From JANLYC01 sp963750495 (GTDB taxonomy: Bacteria > Actinomycetota > Actinomycetes > Propionibacteriales > Nocardioidaceae): a DNA stretch of 64,000 nucleotides. Positions 1 to 9,205 of the stretch are shown here, in pieces. The position numbers and the translations under genes are program-made. The DNA lies in assembly GCA_963750495.1 (NCBI GenBank), contig CAVVQV010000004.1, positions 248,001-312,000 of the forward strand. The letters run 5' to 3'. Below the pieces are notes generated by a model that saw only the letters and a program-made list of their open reading frames with translations, did no database searches and was not told where the DNA came from. How positions within the stretch are numbered: the stretch's first letter is position 1; every line of letters begins with the position of its first letter.

Positions 1-2
1 GC

Positions 3-638
3 GGCCAGGACGGCTTGCAGTCGTTCGTCGGTCCGTTCCGGGACCTCAACCCGTACTCTTCCTCCGTCGACCTCGGGATCGCCACCTGGCGTCCGTACGA
101 CTTCTGGGTTCTCACGGTCGGCTGGATCCTGGTTGCCGCTTGCTGCTTGGTCGTCTTCCTGCTCATGCGGAGCCCGTGGGGCCGGGTGCTGAAGGCGATC
201 CGCGAGGACGAGGATGCGGTCCGCAGCCTCGGCAAGAACGTCTACTGGTACAAGATGCAGTCGCTGATCATCGGCGGCATCTTCGGTGCCTTCGCCGGCT
301 TCATGTCCGCGCTCCAGACGGCGGCTATCAACCCCTCCCAGTTCGCCACCGACACGACGTTCTTCGCGTACACCGTGCTGCTCGTGGGCGGCGCGGCGCG
401 GGTCCTCGGACCGGTCGTCGGCGCCATCATCTTCTGGTTCCTGATCAACTTCCTCGACCTCTTTTTCTCCGATGCAACCGGCGGAAGCGACCCGCTCATC
501 CCGGCGTCGATCATGAACTCCGAGCAGGCGAGCCTGATGCGCTTCATCTTCATGGGACTGGCCCTCATGCTGTTGATGATCTTCCGGCCACAAGGGATCT
601 TCGGCGACCGAAGGGAGTTGGCCATCGATGGCCGCTGA
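3..638 (+). CDS. livM: Branched-chain amino-acid ABC transporter permease LivM (C-terminal part)
   Basis: Last ~211 residues of a LivM-type inner-membrane permease of a branched-chain amino-acid (HAAT) importer. The frame is open to the left window edge, so the start is outside. Visible are a long hydrophobic segment (bases ~90-170), then the conserved LivM cytoplasmic loop RSPWGRVLKAIREDED (bases ~170-220), which contacts the ATPase, then further membrane segments including a Gly/Ala-rich one (bases ~370-460). The end PQGIFG is typical of the family. It overlaps livG by 11 bp, so translation is probably coupled. The substrate (Leu/Ile/Val or a related compound) cannot be fixed from sequence. 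Confidence 0.93.
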   Translation, partial: GQDGLQSFVGPFRDLNPYSSSVDLGIATWRPYDFWVLTVGWILVAACCLVVFLLMRSPWGRVLKAIREDEDAVRSLGKNVYWYKMQSLIIGGIFGAFAGFMSALQTAAINPSQFATDTTFFAYTVLLVGGAARVLGPVVGAIIFWFLINFLDLFFSDATGGSDPLIPASIMNSEQASLMRFIFMGLALMLLMIFRPQGIFGDRRELAIDGR

Positions 639-1635
639 CGACGAGGGCGCCGTGACCGAGTCCGGCGACATGGGCGACACAGGCACCACGACCGTGCGCG
701 ACCCTTCGCGGGAGGATGCCTCGGTCGAGGCCGCCAGACGAGCGCTGGCTGACGTCGAGCACGAGCCGGGCGCCAAGAAGCCGGACCCGATCGTGGTGGC
801 CGACGGCATCGTCCGACGTTTCGGCGGCCTGACCGCCGTCAATGTCGAGCATGTGGAGATCCAGCGCGGTGTCATCACCGCACTGATCGGGCCGAACGGC
901 GCCGGAAAGACGACGTTCTTCAACCTGCTCACCGGTTTCGACAGGCCCGACGAAGGCGACTGGTCGTTCGAAGGCCGCAGCCTCAAGGGCGTGTCGGCCT
1001 ACCAGGTGGCCCGTCGAGGGATGGTCCGGACCTTCCAGCTCACCAAGGTGTTGTCGCGGCTGACCGTGATCGAGAACATGCGCCTAGCGGCGACGCGCCA
1101 GTCCGGCGAGAGCGTGCTGAAGGCGATGATCCGCCCATTCTGGTTGGGTCAGGAGAAAGCCAACACCGCGCGCGCGGACTCTTTGCTCGCACGCTTCAAG
1201 CTCGACACGAAGCGCCAGGACTTCGCCGGATCACTCTCCGGCGGCCAACGCAAGCTGCTGGAGATGGCAAGGTCGCTGATGGTCGAGCCGACGCTGGTGA
1301 TGCTCGACGAGCCGATGGCCGGTGTCAACCCGGCGCTCAAGCAGTCCCTGCTCGGCCACGTGAAGTCACTGCGCGAGGACGGCATGACGGTGCTCTTCGT
1401 CGAGCACGACATGGACATGGTGCGCGACATCTCCGACTGGGTGATCGTGATGGCCCAGGGACAGATCATCTCCGAGGGCCCGCCCGACAGCGTGATGGCC
1501 GACCGCCGGGTGATCGACGCGTATCTCGGAGCGCACCACGACACGGAGCTGACCTTCGAGGTCGAGGAGCAGATCCTCGCCGAAGCGGACCAGGAGCTCG
1601 GCGTCGCCGACACGAAGGACGACGACGATGTCTGA
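628..1635 (+). CDS. livG: Branched-chain amino-acid ABC transporter ATP-binding protein LivG
   Basis: First of the two ATPases of the HAAT importer, 335 aa. Walker A GPNGAGKT is at residues 88-95, signature LSGGQ at 203-207, Walker B VMLDEP at ~224-229 and the H-loop His at 260. The C-terminal end is acidic and ends in five Asp and a Val. LivG proteins are usually ~255-290 aa. The excess is an acidic, hydrophilic N-terminal extension of ~55 residues before the ABC domain starts near residue 55. The ATG at 628 follows GGGAG and overlaps livM by 11 bp. Internal starts at residue 7 onward cannot be excluded, but none nearer the ABC domain has a better SD. The gene overlaps livF by 8 bp. Confidence 0.93.
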   Translation: MAADDEGAVTESGDMGDTGTTTVRDPSREDASVEAARRALADVEHEPGAKKPDPIVVADGIVRRFGGLTAVNVEHVEIQRGVITALIGPNGAGKTTFFNLLTGFDRPDEGDWSFEGRSLKGVSAYQVARRGMVRTFQLTKVLSRLTVIENMRLAATRQSGESVLKAMIRPFWLGQEKANTARADSLLARFKLDTKRQDFAGSLSGGQRKLLEMARSLMVEPTLVMLDEPMAGVNPALKQSLLGHVKSLREDGMTVLFVEHDMDMVRDISDWVIVMAQGQIISEGPPDSVMADRRVIDAYLGAHHDTELTFEVEEQILAEADQELGVADTKDDDDV

Positions 1636-2401
1636 CAAGACCGACTCCGAAGCCCGCGAGACGCATCTGGACGTGGCAGAGGGAGCCATTCTGCGCGCCG
1701 ATGACCTCATCGCCGGTTACCTGCCCGGCGTCAACATCCTCAACGGTGCCGACCTGTACTGCCAAGAGGGCGAGCTGGTCGGCATCATCGGCCCCAACGG
1801 TGCCGGCAAGTCGACACTGCTCAAAGCACTGTTCGGCCTCGTCAAGATCAGAACGGGAAAGGTCACGCTCAAGGGCCAGGACATCACCAACCAGCGCGCC
1901 GACGTCCTGGTGAGCTCCGGCATCGGGTTCGTGCCGCAGTCCAACAACGTGTTCCCGTCCCTCACGATCGAGGAGAACCTCGAGATGGGGACCTACCAGA
2001 ACCCGAAGATCTTTAGGCGCCGCTTCGACTTCGTCGCCGAGCTGTTTCCAGCCCTGCGTGACCGTCGCAAGCAGCGTGCCGGCTCGTTGTCCGGCGGTGA
2101 GCGGCAGATGGTGGCCATGGGACGCGCGCTCATGATGGAGCCGTCGGTGCTGCTGCTCGACGAGCCGTCGGCCGGGCTCTCCCCGGTGCTCCAGGACGAG
2201 GTCTTCGTGCAGACCCGACGGATCAACCGGGCCGGCGTATCCGTGGTGATGGTCGAGCAGAACGCAGCCCGGTGCCTGCAGATCTGCGATCGGGCCTACG
2301 TGCTCGACCAGGGTCGCAACGCGTATACCGGCACCGGTCGTGACCTCGCGAACGACCCGAAGGTGATCGAGCTCTACCTGGGCACCTTGGCCAAGAAGTA
2401 G
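1628..2401 (+). CDS. livF: Branched-chain amino-acid ABC transporter ATP-binding protein LivF
   Basis: Second ATPase of the importer, 257 aa, normal length apart from ~20 extra N-terminal residues. Walker A GPNGAGKS is at residues 55-62, signature LSGGE at 154-158 and Walker B VLLLDEP at 174-180. LivF and LivG form the heterodimer that drives LivH/LivM. The start ATG lies within the livG 3' end (8-bp overlap ATGTCTGA). It is the last gene of the + operon: a perfect 13-bp hairpin follows 43 bp after the stop. Confidence 0.94.
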   Translation: MSDKTDSEARETHLDVAEGAILRADDLIAGYLPGVNILNGADLYCQEGELVGIIGPNGAGKSTLLKALFGLVKIRTGKVTLKGQDITNQRADVLVSSGIGFVPQSNNVFPSLTIEENLEMGTYQNPKIFRRRFDFVAELFPALRDRRKQRAGSLSGGERQMVAMGRALMMEPSVLLLDEPSAGLSPVLQDEVFVQTRRINRAGVSVVMVEQNAARCLQICDRAYVLDQGRNAYTGTGRDLANDPKVIELYLGTLAKK

Positions 2402-2444
2402 CACCACCCTCCCCCGGGACCCACGGTCCTGACCAGCAGACGAA

Positions 2445-2474
2445 GAAGGGCCCGGCCTCTCGGCCGGGCCCTTC
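2445..2474. terminator. Bidirectional intrinsic terminator between livF and the binding-protein gene
   Basis: Perfect inverted repeat: 13-bp arms at 2445-2457 and 2462-2474 around a TCTC tetraloop. The arms begin and end GAAGGG/CCCTTC. It sits between two convergent genes, so it can stop transcription from both. There is no long U-tract, as is usual in high-GC actinobacteria. Confidence 0.8.
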
Positions 2475-2490
2475 ACTCATGACTGCAGGG

Positions 2491-3771
2491 TCAGTTCAAG
2501 ACACCTGTCACCGAGTCGATCTCCTTGTACGTGTTGTCCTTGCCGTACAGCTGGATACCGATCGTTGCCTTCGAGACGCTGCCACTGTCGTTGAGGTCGA
2601 CCGGTCCGGACTTTCCGTCGTAGTCGATGTCCTCACCCTGGTCGAGCAGGGCGACACAGTCGGCGTACGTCGTGCACTTCGTGCCGTCCTTGGAGACCTC
2701 GATCATCTGCGACGCGATTCCTTCGCCTGAAGTATCCTTCGCTGCGGTCGCCGCGAGGGCCATCATTACCGCAGCGTCGTAGACCTGCGGGGCGTAGGTG
2801 AAGTCCTTCAACTTCGGGTTGATCTTGAGCAGCGACTTCGTGAAGCTCGGGTCCGGCTCCGGCGCCGACGGGAAGGTCGCCTTCGTGCCGGCGAGGGTGC
2901 CGGGCGCGAAGTCCTTCGAGTAGTCAGCCGTGTCGCCATCCACCATGTACAGCTGGATGTCTTGCGGGCCGATCCCCTTGGAGATGAGAACGGGGATGAT
3001 CTTCTTGGCCTCGGCGAACGAGATCAGGGCAAGCGCGTCCGGCTTGGCCGCGGCGATCTTGTTGACCTCGGCGGTGAAGTTGGTGGCGTCGGCCGCGTAG
3101 AGCTCGTTGGCTGCCACCGTCGCGCCCTGTTCCTCGAGCGTCGTAGCTAGCTGCTTGGCGAGGCCCTCACCGTAGGAGTCCTGTCGCGCCATAATGGCGA
3201 CGTTCTTGAAGCCGTCCTGCACGACCAGGTTGCCGAGCACCGAACCCTGCAAGGCGTCCGACGGCGCCGTGCGGAAGTAGAGTCCCTTGTCGTCATAGGT
3301 GTCCAGGGCAGGACTGGTGTTCGAACCCGACATCTCCACAACGCCCGCGCCGACGAACTTGTCGATGACGGCCAACGTGATGGTCGATGCGGCCGCGCCG
3401 ATCACGGCGCTGACGCCGGCGTTGAGCAGCTTGTCTGCCGATCCGCTCGCGACGTCCGGAGTTCCGTCGCCCTCGTCTGCCTTGACGAGCTTGACCGGGT
3501 TGCCCAGGACTCCGCCTGCAGCATTGATGTCATCGACCGCAAGTTGCACACCCGCGAACTGCGGGGGGCCGAGGAAGGCGAGGTCGCCGCTCTGTGGCAG
3601 CAGCGCGCCGAGGACCAGCGGGCTGGCAGTTGCCGGCGGTGCCGATGAGTCGGTGGGCGTGGTAGCGCCCGAGTTGTTGTTGTCGTTGTTGTCACTGCCA
3701 CACGAGGCAAGGACGAGCGCAGCCGCAGCAGAAACTGCTACGAACTGCGCGACGCGGGTGGGACGGATCAT
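2491..3771 (-). CDS. Branched-chain amino-acid ABC transporter substrate-binding lipoprotein
   Basis: Extracytoplasmic receptor of the HAAT importer, 426 aa, type-I periplasmic-binding fold (LivJ/LivK family). The N-terminus is a lipoprotein signal: charged start, hydrophobic core to ~residue 20, and lipobox LASC with the lipidated Cys at 24. An Asn/Asp/Ser/Thr-rich linker follows, and then the receptor domain opening with LGALLPQSGDLAFLGPP. A clean SD (GGAGGG, 3 nt before ATG) supports the start. It is on the opposite strand to livMGF but faces it across a shared terminator, so it has its own promoter. Lgt (14997-15998) and LspA (40170-40730) in this window would process it. Confidence 0.93.
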   Translation of the reverse strand: MIRPTRVAQFVAVSAAAALVLASCGSDNNDNNNSGATTPTDSSAPPATASPLVLGALLPQSGDLAFLGPPQFAGVQLAVDDINAAGGVLGNPVKLVKADEGDGTPDVASGSADKLLNAGVSAVIGAAASTITLAVIDKFVGAGVVEMSGSNTSPALDTYDDKGLYFRTAPSDALQGSVLGNLVVQDGFKNVAIMARQDSYGEGLAKQLATTLEEQGATVAANELYAADATNFTAEVNKIAAAKPDALALISFAEAKKIIPVLISKGIGPQDIQLYMVDGDTADYSKDFAPGTLAGTKATFPSAPEPDPSFTKSLLKINPKLKDFTYAPQVYDAAVMMALAATAAKDTSGEGIASQMIEVSKDGTKCTTYADCVALLDQGEDIDYDGKSGPVDLNDSGSVSKATIGIQLYGKDNTYKEIDSVTGVLN

Positions 3772-3895
3772 GGACCCTCCGATTGTGGAGATTGACCTGC
3801 CGACGGGTGGGCCAGCTGTGGGGTTGGATCATGCGAACCTAGCGCGTTCACGCCTGGGAATCAGCGAATCGACCCACGTGCCGCACCCGTCGTTG

Positions 3896-4513
3896 TCATT
3901 TCGTGACATCCAGCCCATGGGTCACGACCCCTTCGGCAACATCACGCATGGAAAGCCGCAAATCCATGGCAGTTTTCTGTATCCACCGAAACGCGTCCGG
4001 TTCACTGATCGCCAGCTCCTGCTGCAGGATGCCCTTGGCTCGATCGACCAGCTTGCGTGTCTCGAGCCGGTCGGCGAGATCTGCTACCTCCTGCTCGAGC
4101 TGCCGGAGCTCCGCGAAGCGCGACCTCGCCATCTCGATCGCGGGCACCAGGTCGTTCTTCCCGAACGGCTTCACCAGATAGGCCATCGCTCCGGCGTCCC
4201 GTGCTCGCTCGACGAGGTCGCGCTGGCTGAACGCCGTCAGGATCACGACCGGCGCGATCCGTCGCTCGGCGATATGGGCCGCTGCCGAGATGCCGTCCAG
4301 CTTCGGCATCTTCACGTCCAGCACGACGAGGTCAGGACGATGCTGGTCGACGAGCTCGATCGCCTGCTGGCCGTCACCTGCCTGGCCCACGACCTCATAG
4401 CCTTCCTCAGCCAGCATCTCGGCGAGGTCGAGCCGGATGAGCGCCTCGTCCTCAGCGATCACCACGCGCGGCGGACCCTCGCGCGGGCTGCTCCCAGCGG
4501 GGTCATCAGTCAC
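3896..4513 (-). CDS. pdtaR: ANTAR-domain response regulator (PdtaR type)
   Basis: 205-aa two-component regulator. The receiver domain is at residues ~15-130, with acidic pocket E21/D22, phosphoacceptor D66 (VVLDVKMP), T93 and K115 (LVKPF). A coiled linker leads to a C-terminal ANTAR RNA-binding domain (~140-200, with KGILQQELAISEPDAF). ANTAR regulators act as antiterminators by binding paired-hexaloop RNAs; the closest described relative is mycobacterial PdtaR (Rv1626), paired with the kinase PdtaS. No histidine kinase is in this window. It is separated from the binding-protein gene by 124 bp and transcribed toward it. The tRNA gene starts 60 bp upstream on the other strand. Confidence 0.9.
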   Translation of the reverse strand: MTDDPAGSSPREGPPRVVIAEDEALIRLDLAEMLAEEGYEVVGQAGDGQQAIELVDQHRPDLVVLDVKMPKLDGISAAAHIAERRIAPVVILTAFSQRDLVERARDAGAMAYLVKPFGKNDLVPAIEMARSRFAELRQLEQEVADLADRLETRKLVDRAKGILQQELAISEPDAFRWIQKTAMDLRLSMRDVAEGVVTHGLDVTK

Positions 4514-4535
4514 CTGCCGAGGTTACCGTTGCGAC

Positions 4536-4565
4536 TTGGTCGGCAGCCGACGGGCCGGATACGGT
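4536..4565 (+). promoter_or_regulatory. Candidate promoter of the tRNA gene
   Basis: A -35-like TTGGTC (4536-4541) and a -10-like TACGGT (4560-4565), separated by 18 bp, end 8 bp before the first base of the tRNA. The match is moderate and untested. Confidence 0.3.
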
Positions 4566-4573
4566 ATGACCGC

Positions 4574-4647
4574 GCCCTGGTATTCCAACCGGCAGAGAAG
4601 ACGGATTCAAAACCCGTACAGTGTGGGTTCGACTCCCACCCAGGGCA
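4574..4647 (+). tRNA. tRNA with anticodon CAA (leucine-like), atypical short variable arm
   Basis: 74 nt including the discriminator base; no encoded CCA. The acceptor arm GCCCTGG/CCAGGGC is perfect over 7 bp. The D arm is TTC, an 11-nt loop with AA, GG and AGA, then GAA: the 3-bp stem and large loop of leucine tRNAs. The anticodon stem is ACGGA/CCCGT with one A:C mismatch beside the loop. The loop TTCAAAA gives anticodon CAA (4608-4610). The T arm GTGGG/CCCAC is perfect with TTCGACT, and the discriminator is A, as leucine requires. The variable region is only ACAGT (5 nt), whereas bacterial leucine tRNAs normally have a long variable arm. Leucine charging is inferred, not certain. Confidence 0.8.
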
Positions 4648-4672
4648 CTTCCTCGGCAGGACCAGCGCGGCC

Positions 4673-4903
4673 TCAGGCCCGATCGGACGACGCGTCGGCT
4701 GGCTGGTCCGACGGCTGATCCACAGCATCGTCCTGGTCCGCGTGGGCCGGCCGGACCGCATCGGCCTGCCGGTCGTCATAGCCGTCCGGGGCGAACAGCG
4801 TCTCGTCCTCGATCATGGTGTGCAGGCGTTCGCGCTCCTCGCGGAACAAGTCGTCGGCGTGGCCACCGTGATATTTCAGGGGGTCTTCCGGTGAGATTGT
4901 CAT
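4673..4903 (-). CDS. Small acidic hypothetical protein
   Basis: 76 aa, soluble, very acidic, with no signal or membrane segment. The N-terminal half (MTISPEDPLKYHGGHADDLF) looks ordered, followed by a charged helix-like ERERLHTMIEDE. The last ~30 residues are Asp/Ala/Gln/Pro-rich and probably disordered. A strong SD (GGGAGGAG) directly before ATG at 4903 argues it is real. I do not recognise the family. It lies alone between the tRNA and the glycosidase gene. Confidence 0.65.
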   Translation of the reverse strand: MTISPEDPLKYHGGHADDLFREERERLHTMIEDETLFAPDGYDDRQADAVRPAHADQDDAVDQPSDQPADASSDRA

Positions 4904-5009
4904 AACTCCTCCCTACCTCAGCCATCCCGGGATCACAAGTTGATAACGGTGATAACGGACAGGGATTATGAACGGAATGTCACCACGTAGTCACGGGTGA
5001 CGGGAGATA

Positions 5010-6209
5010 TCACCGGCACTGACGCAGGTGCTTCTCCGACCGGAACAGTCCCAGCCGCTGCTTCAGCTCCAGGATGCGACGGACCGACACGTTGATCCGC
5101 CCCTCGCTGATGTGACCGTGCCGCACAGCCGAGACGACCGCGTGGATGGCCGCCACCGCGTGAGGCGGCATGAGCAGCAGGTCGACCCCCGACCGGATCG
5201 CCCGAACGGCGACGGTGCCGGTGCTCCCGTAGGCCGTGATGCCGCCCATGTTGAGGGCGTCGGTCATCACGACGCCGTCGAAGCCGACCTGTTGGCGCAG
5301 CAGTCGCCGGTCCAGTCGGGGCGAGATCGTGGCCGGGCGGCCCGAGGGGTCCATCGCCGGGAACGCGAGGTGGCCCAGCATCACCACGTCGACCCCGCTT
5401 CTGATCCCACGCTCGAACGGGGGAAGGTCCGTGACGCGCCAGCGACGCATGCTCTCCCGGATCCGCGCCGGCCGACGGTGGCTGTCGGTGGTCGTCGACC
5501 CGTGCCCGGGGAAGTGCTTGAGGGTGCTCGCGACGCCGCCCCGGTGGTAGCCGCACACCTGGGCCCTGACAAGCCGAGCGGCAACCTGGGGATGCGACGA
5601 GAACGATCGTGACCCGATGACGCCCCGGTGCCCGACGGTGTTCACGTCCGCGACCGGGGCCAGATCGAGGTTGATACCCACGTCAGTGAGGTCGTGAGCC
5701 GTGCGGACCGCCGTGCGGCGCGCCCAACGTGCCTGGCCGTGGAACTCAGCGCCGCCGGGCACGTTCGTGGTCCCGGGCAGCCGCGTCACCGGACCACCCT
5801 CCTGGTCGGTCATGACCAGCAACGGTTGCCCCGACCGTCGCGCGGCCTGCTGGGCATGACGCGACATGGACCGGATCTGCCGCTTGCTCGTCAGGTTCGA
5901 CGAGAAGTAGATGAGACCGCCAGGGTGCATCGTGTGGATCATGCGGATGGGCGCCCTCGTGCCTCCGAAGCCCAGGATGACCAGTTGGCGAACCCGGTCC
6001 CGCAGGCTCAGCTCCGCGATCCGCCTGGAGATGGGATCGGCCGCGTGAACCGTCAGGCCGGTCACGGACGACTCGGGGCGTTGGGTAGCAGTGGGTCCTG
6101 ACCTCGTCGGCGTCGTCTGGCCGCAGGCGGTGAGCACGACTGTGGCCACGGCCACGCCAGCGATCCACCTGTACGGCGCGCGCCGAAGCCAACCTGGACG
6201 AGCAGTCAT
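5010..6209 (-). CDS. Glycoside hydrolase family 3 (NagZ-like beta-N-acetylhexosaminidase) lipoprotein
   Basis: 399 aa if started at ATG 6209 (MTARPGWLRR). A longer frame to 6383 would run into pyk and has no sense there. The lipoprotein signal ends in LTAC, with Cys29 lipidated. The family signature KHFPGHG is at ~231-237, with D242-H244 of the Asp-His general acid/base pair just after (TTTDSH). The catalytic nucleophile Asp is ~317 in VMTDALNMGG. That Asp-His arrangement is specific to NagZ-type enzymes that remove GlcNAc from muropeptides, so a peptidoglycan-recycling or remodelling role on the outer membrane face is likely. It begins 19 bp after pyk and is probably co-transcribed. Confidence 0.88.
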   Translation of the reverse strand: MTARPGWLRRAPYRWIAGVAVATVVLTACGQTTPTRSGPTATQRPESSVTGLTVHAADPISRRIAELSLRDRVRQLVILGFGGTRAPIRMIHTMHPGGLIYFSSNLTSKRQIRSMSRHAQQAARRSGQPLLVMTDQEGGPVTRLPGTTNVPGGAEFHGQARWARRTAVRTAHDLTDVGINLDLAPVADVNTVGHRGVIGSRSFSSHPQVAARLVRAQVCGYHRGGVASTLKHFPGHGSTTTDSHRRPARIRESMRRWRVTDLPPFERGIRSGVDVVMLGHLAFPAMDPSGRPATISPRLDRRLLRQQVGFDGVVMTDALNMGGITAYGSTGTVAVRAIRSGVDLLLMPPHAVAAIHAVVSAVRHGHISEGRINVSVRRILELKQRLGLFRSEKHLRQCR

Positions 6210-6228
6210 CGAGCGCGATCTTGCCGTG

Positions 6229-7674
6229 CTACCGGGTGCGGTACGCAGGCGCCACGCCGTTGATGGCATCGCCCATGCGGTGGATGCGCAGCGCGTTGGT
6301 CGAACCGGGGATCCCGGGAGGGCTCCCCGCGACGATGACGACGAGCTCCCCCTGCTCACACCGGCCGATGTCGAGCAGTGCACGATCGACCTGCATGACC
6401 ATCTCGTCGGTGTGGTCGACCTGCGCCCCCAGGAACGTCTCGATGCCCCAGGTCAGGGCGAGCTGCGAACGCACCACGGGTTCGGGCGTGAACGCGAGCA
6501 CGGGCACTTCGGAGCGGTAGCGCGACAAGCGGCGGGCCGTGTCACCTGACTGGCTGAAGGCCACGAGGAACTTCGCGCCGACCCGCTCGGCGACCTCCGC
6601 AGCCGCCTTGGCGATGATGCCGCCACGCGTATGCGGTTCCCACTGGATCGCGGCCATCCGGGCGAGTCCGTGGTCCTCGGTGGACTCGATGATGCGGGCC
6701 ATCGTGAGCACGGTCTCGATGGGGTAGTCGCCGACGCTGGTCTCTCCCGACAACATCACCGAGTCTGCGCCGTCCAGCACGGCGTTGGCGACGTCGGACG
6801 CCTCGGCCCGGGTCGGACGTGGTGAGGAGATCATCGACTCGAGCATCTGCGTCGCCACGACGACGGGCTTGGCATTGCGTCGAGCTGCCTCGACCACGCG
6901 CTTCTGCAGGAAGGGAACGTCCTCGAGCGGCATCTCGACGCCGAGGTCGCCCCGGGCGACCATGACCCCGTCGAAGGCCGCGATGATCTCGTCGATGTGG
7001 TCGATGGCCTGGGGCTTCTCGATCTTCGCGATGACCGGGATCCACTGCTGCTCCTCGTCCATCACGCGACGGACGTCTTTGACGTCTTCGGCTGACCGGA
7101 CGAACGACAGGGCGACCATGTCGGCGCGCAGGTGCAACGCCCAACGGAGGTCTTCGACGTCCTTCTCGCTCATGGCCGGCACACTCACCGCGACTCCGGG
7201 CAGGTTGATCCCCTTGCTGTTGCTGAGCGTGCCCCCCACCTCGACCCGCGTCGTCACGTCGGTGCCCGTCACCGCCGTGGCGCAGAGACGCACGTTGCCG
7301 TCGTCGATGAGGATCTCGTCGCCCGCGTGCACGTCGCCAGGCAGGTTCGCATACGTCGTCGAGCAGATCGTGGCGTCACCGGCGACGTCGCGGGTCGTGA
7401 TGGTGAACTCGGCGCCGGAGGCCACGTGGACCGGGCCGTCCTGGAACCGGCCGAGCCTGATCTTCGGGCCCTGGAGGTCGACCAGGATGCCGACCGCCTT
7501 GCCGCTCTCGTCCGACGCCGCCCGCACCATCTTGTAGATCGACTCGTGGTCGGCGTAGCTGCCATGACTGAGGTTGAGCCGAGCCACGTTCATGCCGGCG
7601 TCGACCAGCGCGCGGATCTTCTCTGGGGTGGACGTGGCCGGCCCGAGGGTGCACACGATCTTTGCTCTCCGCAC
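6229..7674 (-). CDS. pyk: Pyruvate kinase
   Basis: Catalyses phosphoenolpyruvate + ADP to pyruvate + ATP, the last step of glycolysis. 481 aa, full length. The N-terminal barrel opens with RRAKIVCTLGPAT. R32-N-L-S-H is the nucleotide/PEP-contacting segment, and IAKIEKP with catalytic K217 and Mg ligand E219 is the active-site signature. VARGDLGVE follows. The C-terminal allosteric domain is complete. Start is GTG at 7674. It is followed by the GH3 lipoprotein gene 19 bp on, and preceded by gltD, which ends 72 bp upstream. Confidence 0.96.
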   Translation of the reverse strand: MRRAKIVCTLGPATSTPEKIRALVDAGMNVARLNLSHGSYADHESIYKMVRAASDESGKAVGILVDLQGPKIRLGRFQDGPVHVASGAEFTITTRDVAGDATICSTTYANLPGDVHAGDEILIDDGNVRLCATAVTGTDVTTRVEVGGTLSNSKGINLPGVAVSVPAMSEKDVEDLRWALHLRADMVALSFVRSAEDVKDVRRVMDEEQQWIPVIAKIEKPQAIDHIDEIIAAFDGVMVARGDLGVEMPLEDVPFLQKRVVEAARRNAKPVVVATQMLESMISSPRPTRAEASDVANAVLDGADSVMLSGETSVGDYPIETVLTMARIIESTEDHGLARMAAIQWEPHTRGGIIAKAAAEVAERVGAKFLVAFSQSGDTARRLSRYRSEVPVLAFTPEPVVRSQLALTWGIETFLGAQVDHTDEMVMQVDRALLDIGRCEQGELVVIVAGSPPGIPGSTNALRIHRMGDAINGVAPAYRTR

Positions 7675-7746
7675 GGAGTTGAGCCTACAAGGATCCGGCC
7701 ACCGAGCCGCGCCGCGTCCACGGACGCCGTCGACGAGCCTGTCGAG

Positions 7747-9205
7747 TCAGACGACCAATGGCCGCGCGGTCGGTGGAATCGGGGACGGCAACGTCGTCGA
7801 ACCGGTCAGGTAGGCGTCGACGGCCGCGGCCGCCGACCTGCCCTCGGCGATGGCCCAGACGATCAGCGACTGTCCACGCCCCGCGTCACCGGCGACGAAG
7901 ACGCCCGGCTGCGGGGTCATGTAGGTCTGGTCGCGCACGATGTTGCCTCGCCCGTCGACGTCGAGTCCGAGCTGCGCCACGACCGTGTCCGGCTCGGGAC
8001 CGGTGAACCCCATCGCGAGCAGGACCAGCCCGGCAGGAAGCTCCCGCTCCGAACCCGGGACCGGCTCGAACCGGCCGTCGCGTGACTCCACCTCGGTCAG
8101 CGTGAGCGAGGTCACCGCTCCCGACTCGTCGGTGTTGAACGCCGTGGTCGAGACGGCGTACACACGCTCGCCGCCCTCCTCGTGCGCCGACGAGACCCGG
8201 TAGGTCATCGGGTACGTCGGCCAGGGCTGCTCGGGCGCGCGCAGGTCACCGGGACGCGGCAAGATCTCCAGCTGGGTCACCGACGCCGCGCCCTGACGGT
8301 GCGCTGTTCCGACACAGTCCGCTCCGGTGTCGCCTCCGCCGATCACGATCACGTGCTTGCCTGCGGCCGTGATCTGGTCTTCGACGGCTTGACCGCTGAC
8401 GACCCGGTTGGACTGCGGCAGGTACTCCATCGCCTGGTGGACACCGCGACTTTCGCGGCCGGGGATCGGCAGGTCGCGCGCGACCGTAGCCCCGGTGGCC
8501 AGGACGACGGCGTCGAAGCGTTCGCGCAGCTCCTGACCGGAGATGTCGACCCCGACCGCGACGTTCGCGCGGAACACGGTGCCCTCCTTCCGCATCTGGT
8601 CCAGACGTCGGTCGAGCTGGCGCTTCTCCATCTTGAACTCAGGGATCCCGAAGCGGAGGAGACCACCGATCTCCTCGGCGCGCTCGTAGACCGCGACGGT
8701 GTGCCCGGCCCTGGTGAGCTGTTGCGCGACCGCGAGCCCAGCGGGTCCGGACCCGATGACGGCCACGGTCTTGCCCGTGAGCCAGTCGACCTGCTGGGGC
8801 CGGATGTACCCGGCGTCCCACGCCTTGTCGACGATCGCCACCTCGACGTTCTTGATCGTCACCGGTTCCTGGTTGATGCCGAGCACACACGACGTCTCGC
8901 AGGGCGCCGGGCAGAGCCGACCGGTGAACTCCGGGAAGTTGTTCGTGGCATGGAGCCGTTCGTTCGCGCCTTCCCAGTCGTCGCGGTAGACGAGGTCGTT
9001 CCACTCGGGGATGAGGTTGCCGAGCGGACACCCCTGGTGGCAGAACGGGATGCCGCAGTCCATGCAGCGGCCCGCCTGGTCGGTGATGATCGGCAGCAGC
9101 GTGCGCCCGACGTCGTCGGGATAGACCTCTTTCCAGTCGTGGATGCGTTCGTCGATGGGGCGGCGGGGCGCGATCTCGCGCGGCGTGGTCAGGAACCCGC
9201 GGGGA

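Noticed and set aside
7720..7746. Palindromic GACGAGCCTGTCGAGTC segment considered as a terminator after gltD
   Set aside because: Only short imperfect pairing and no T run; too weak to call.
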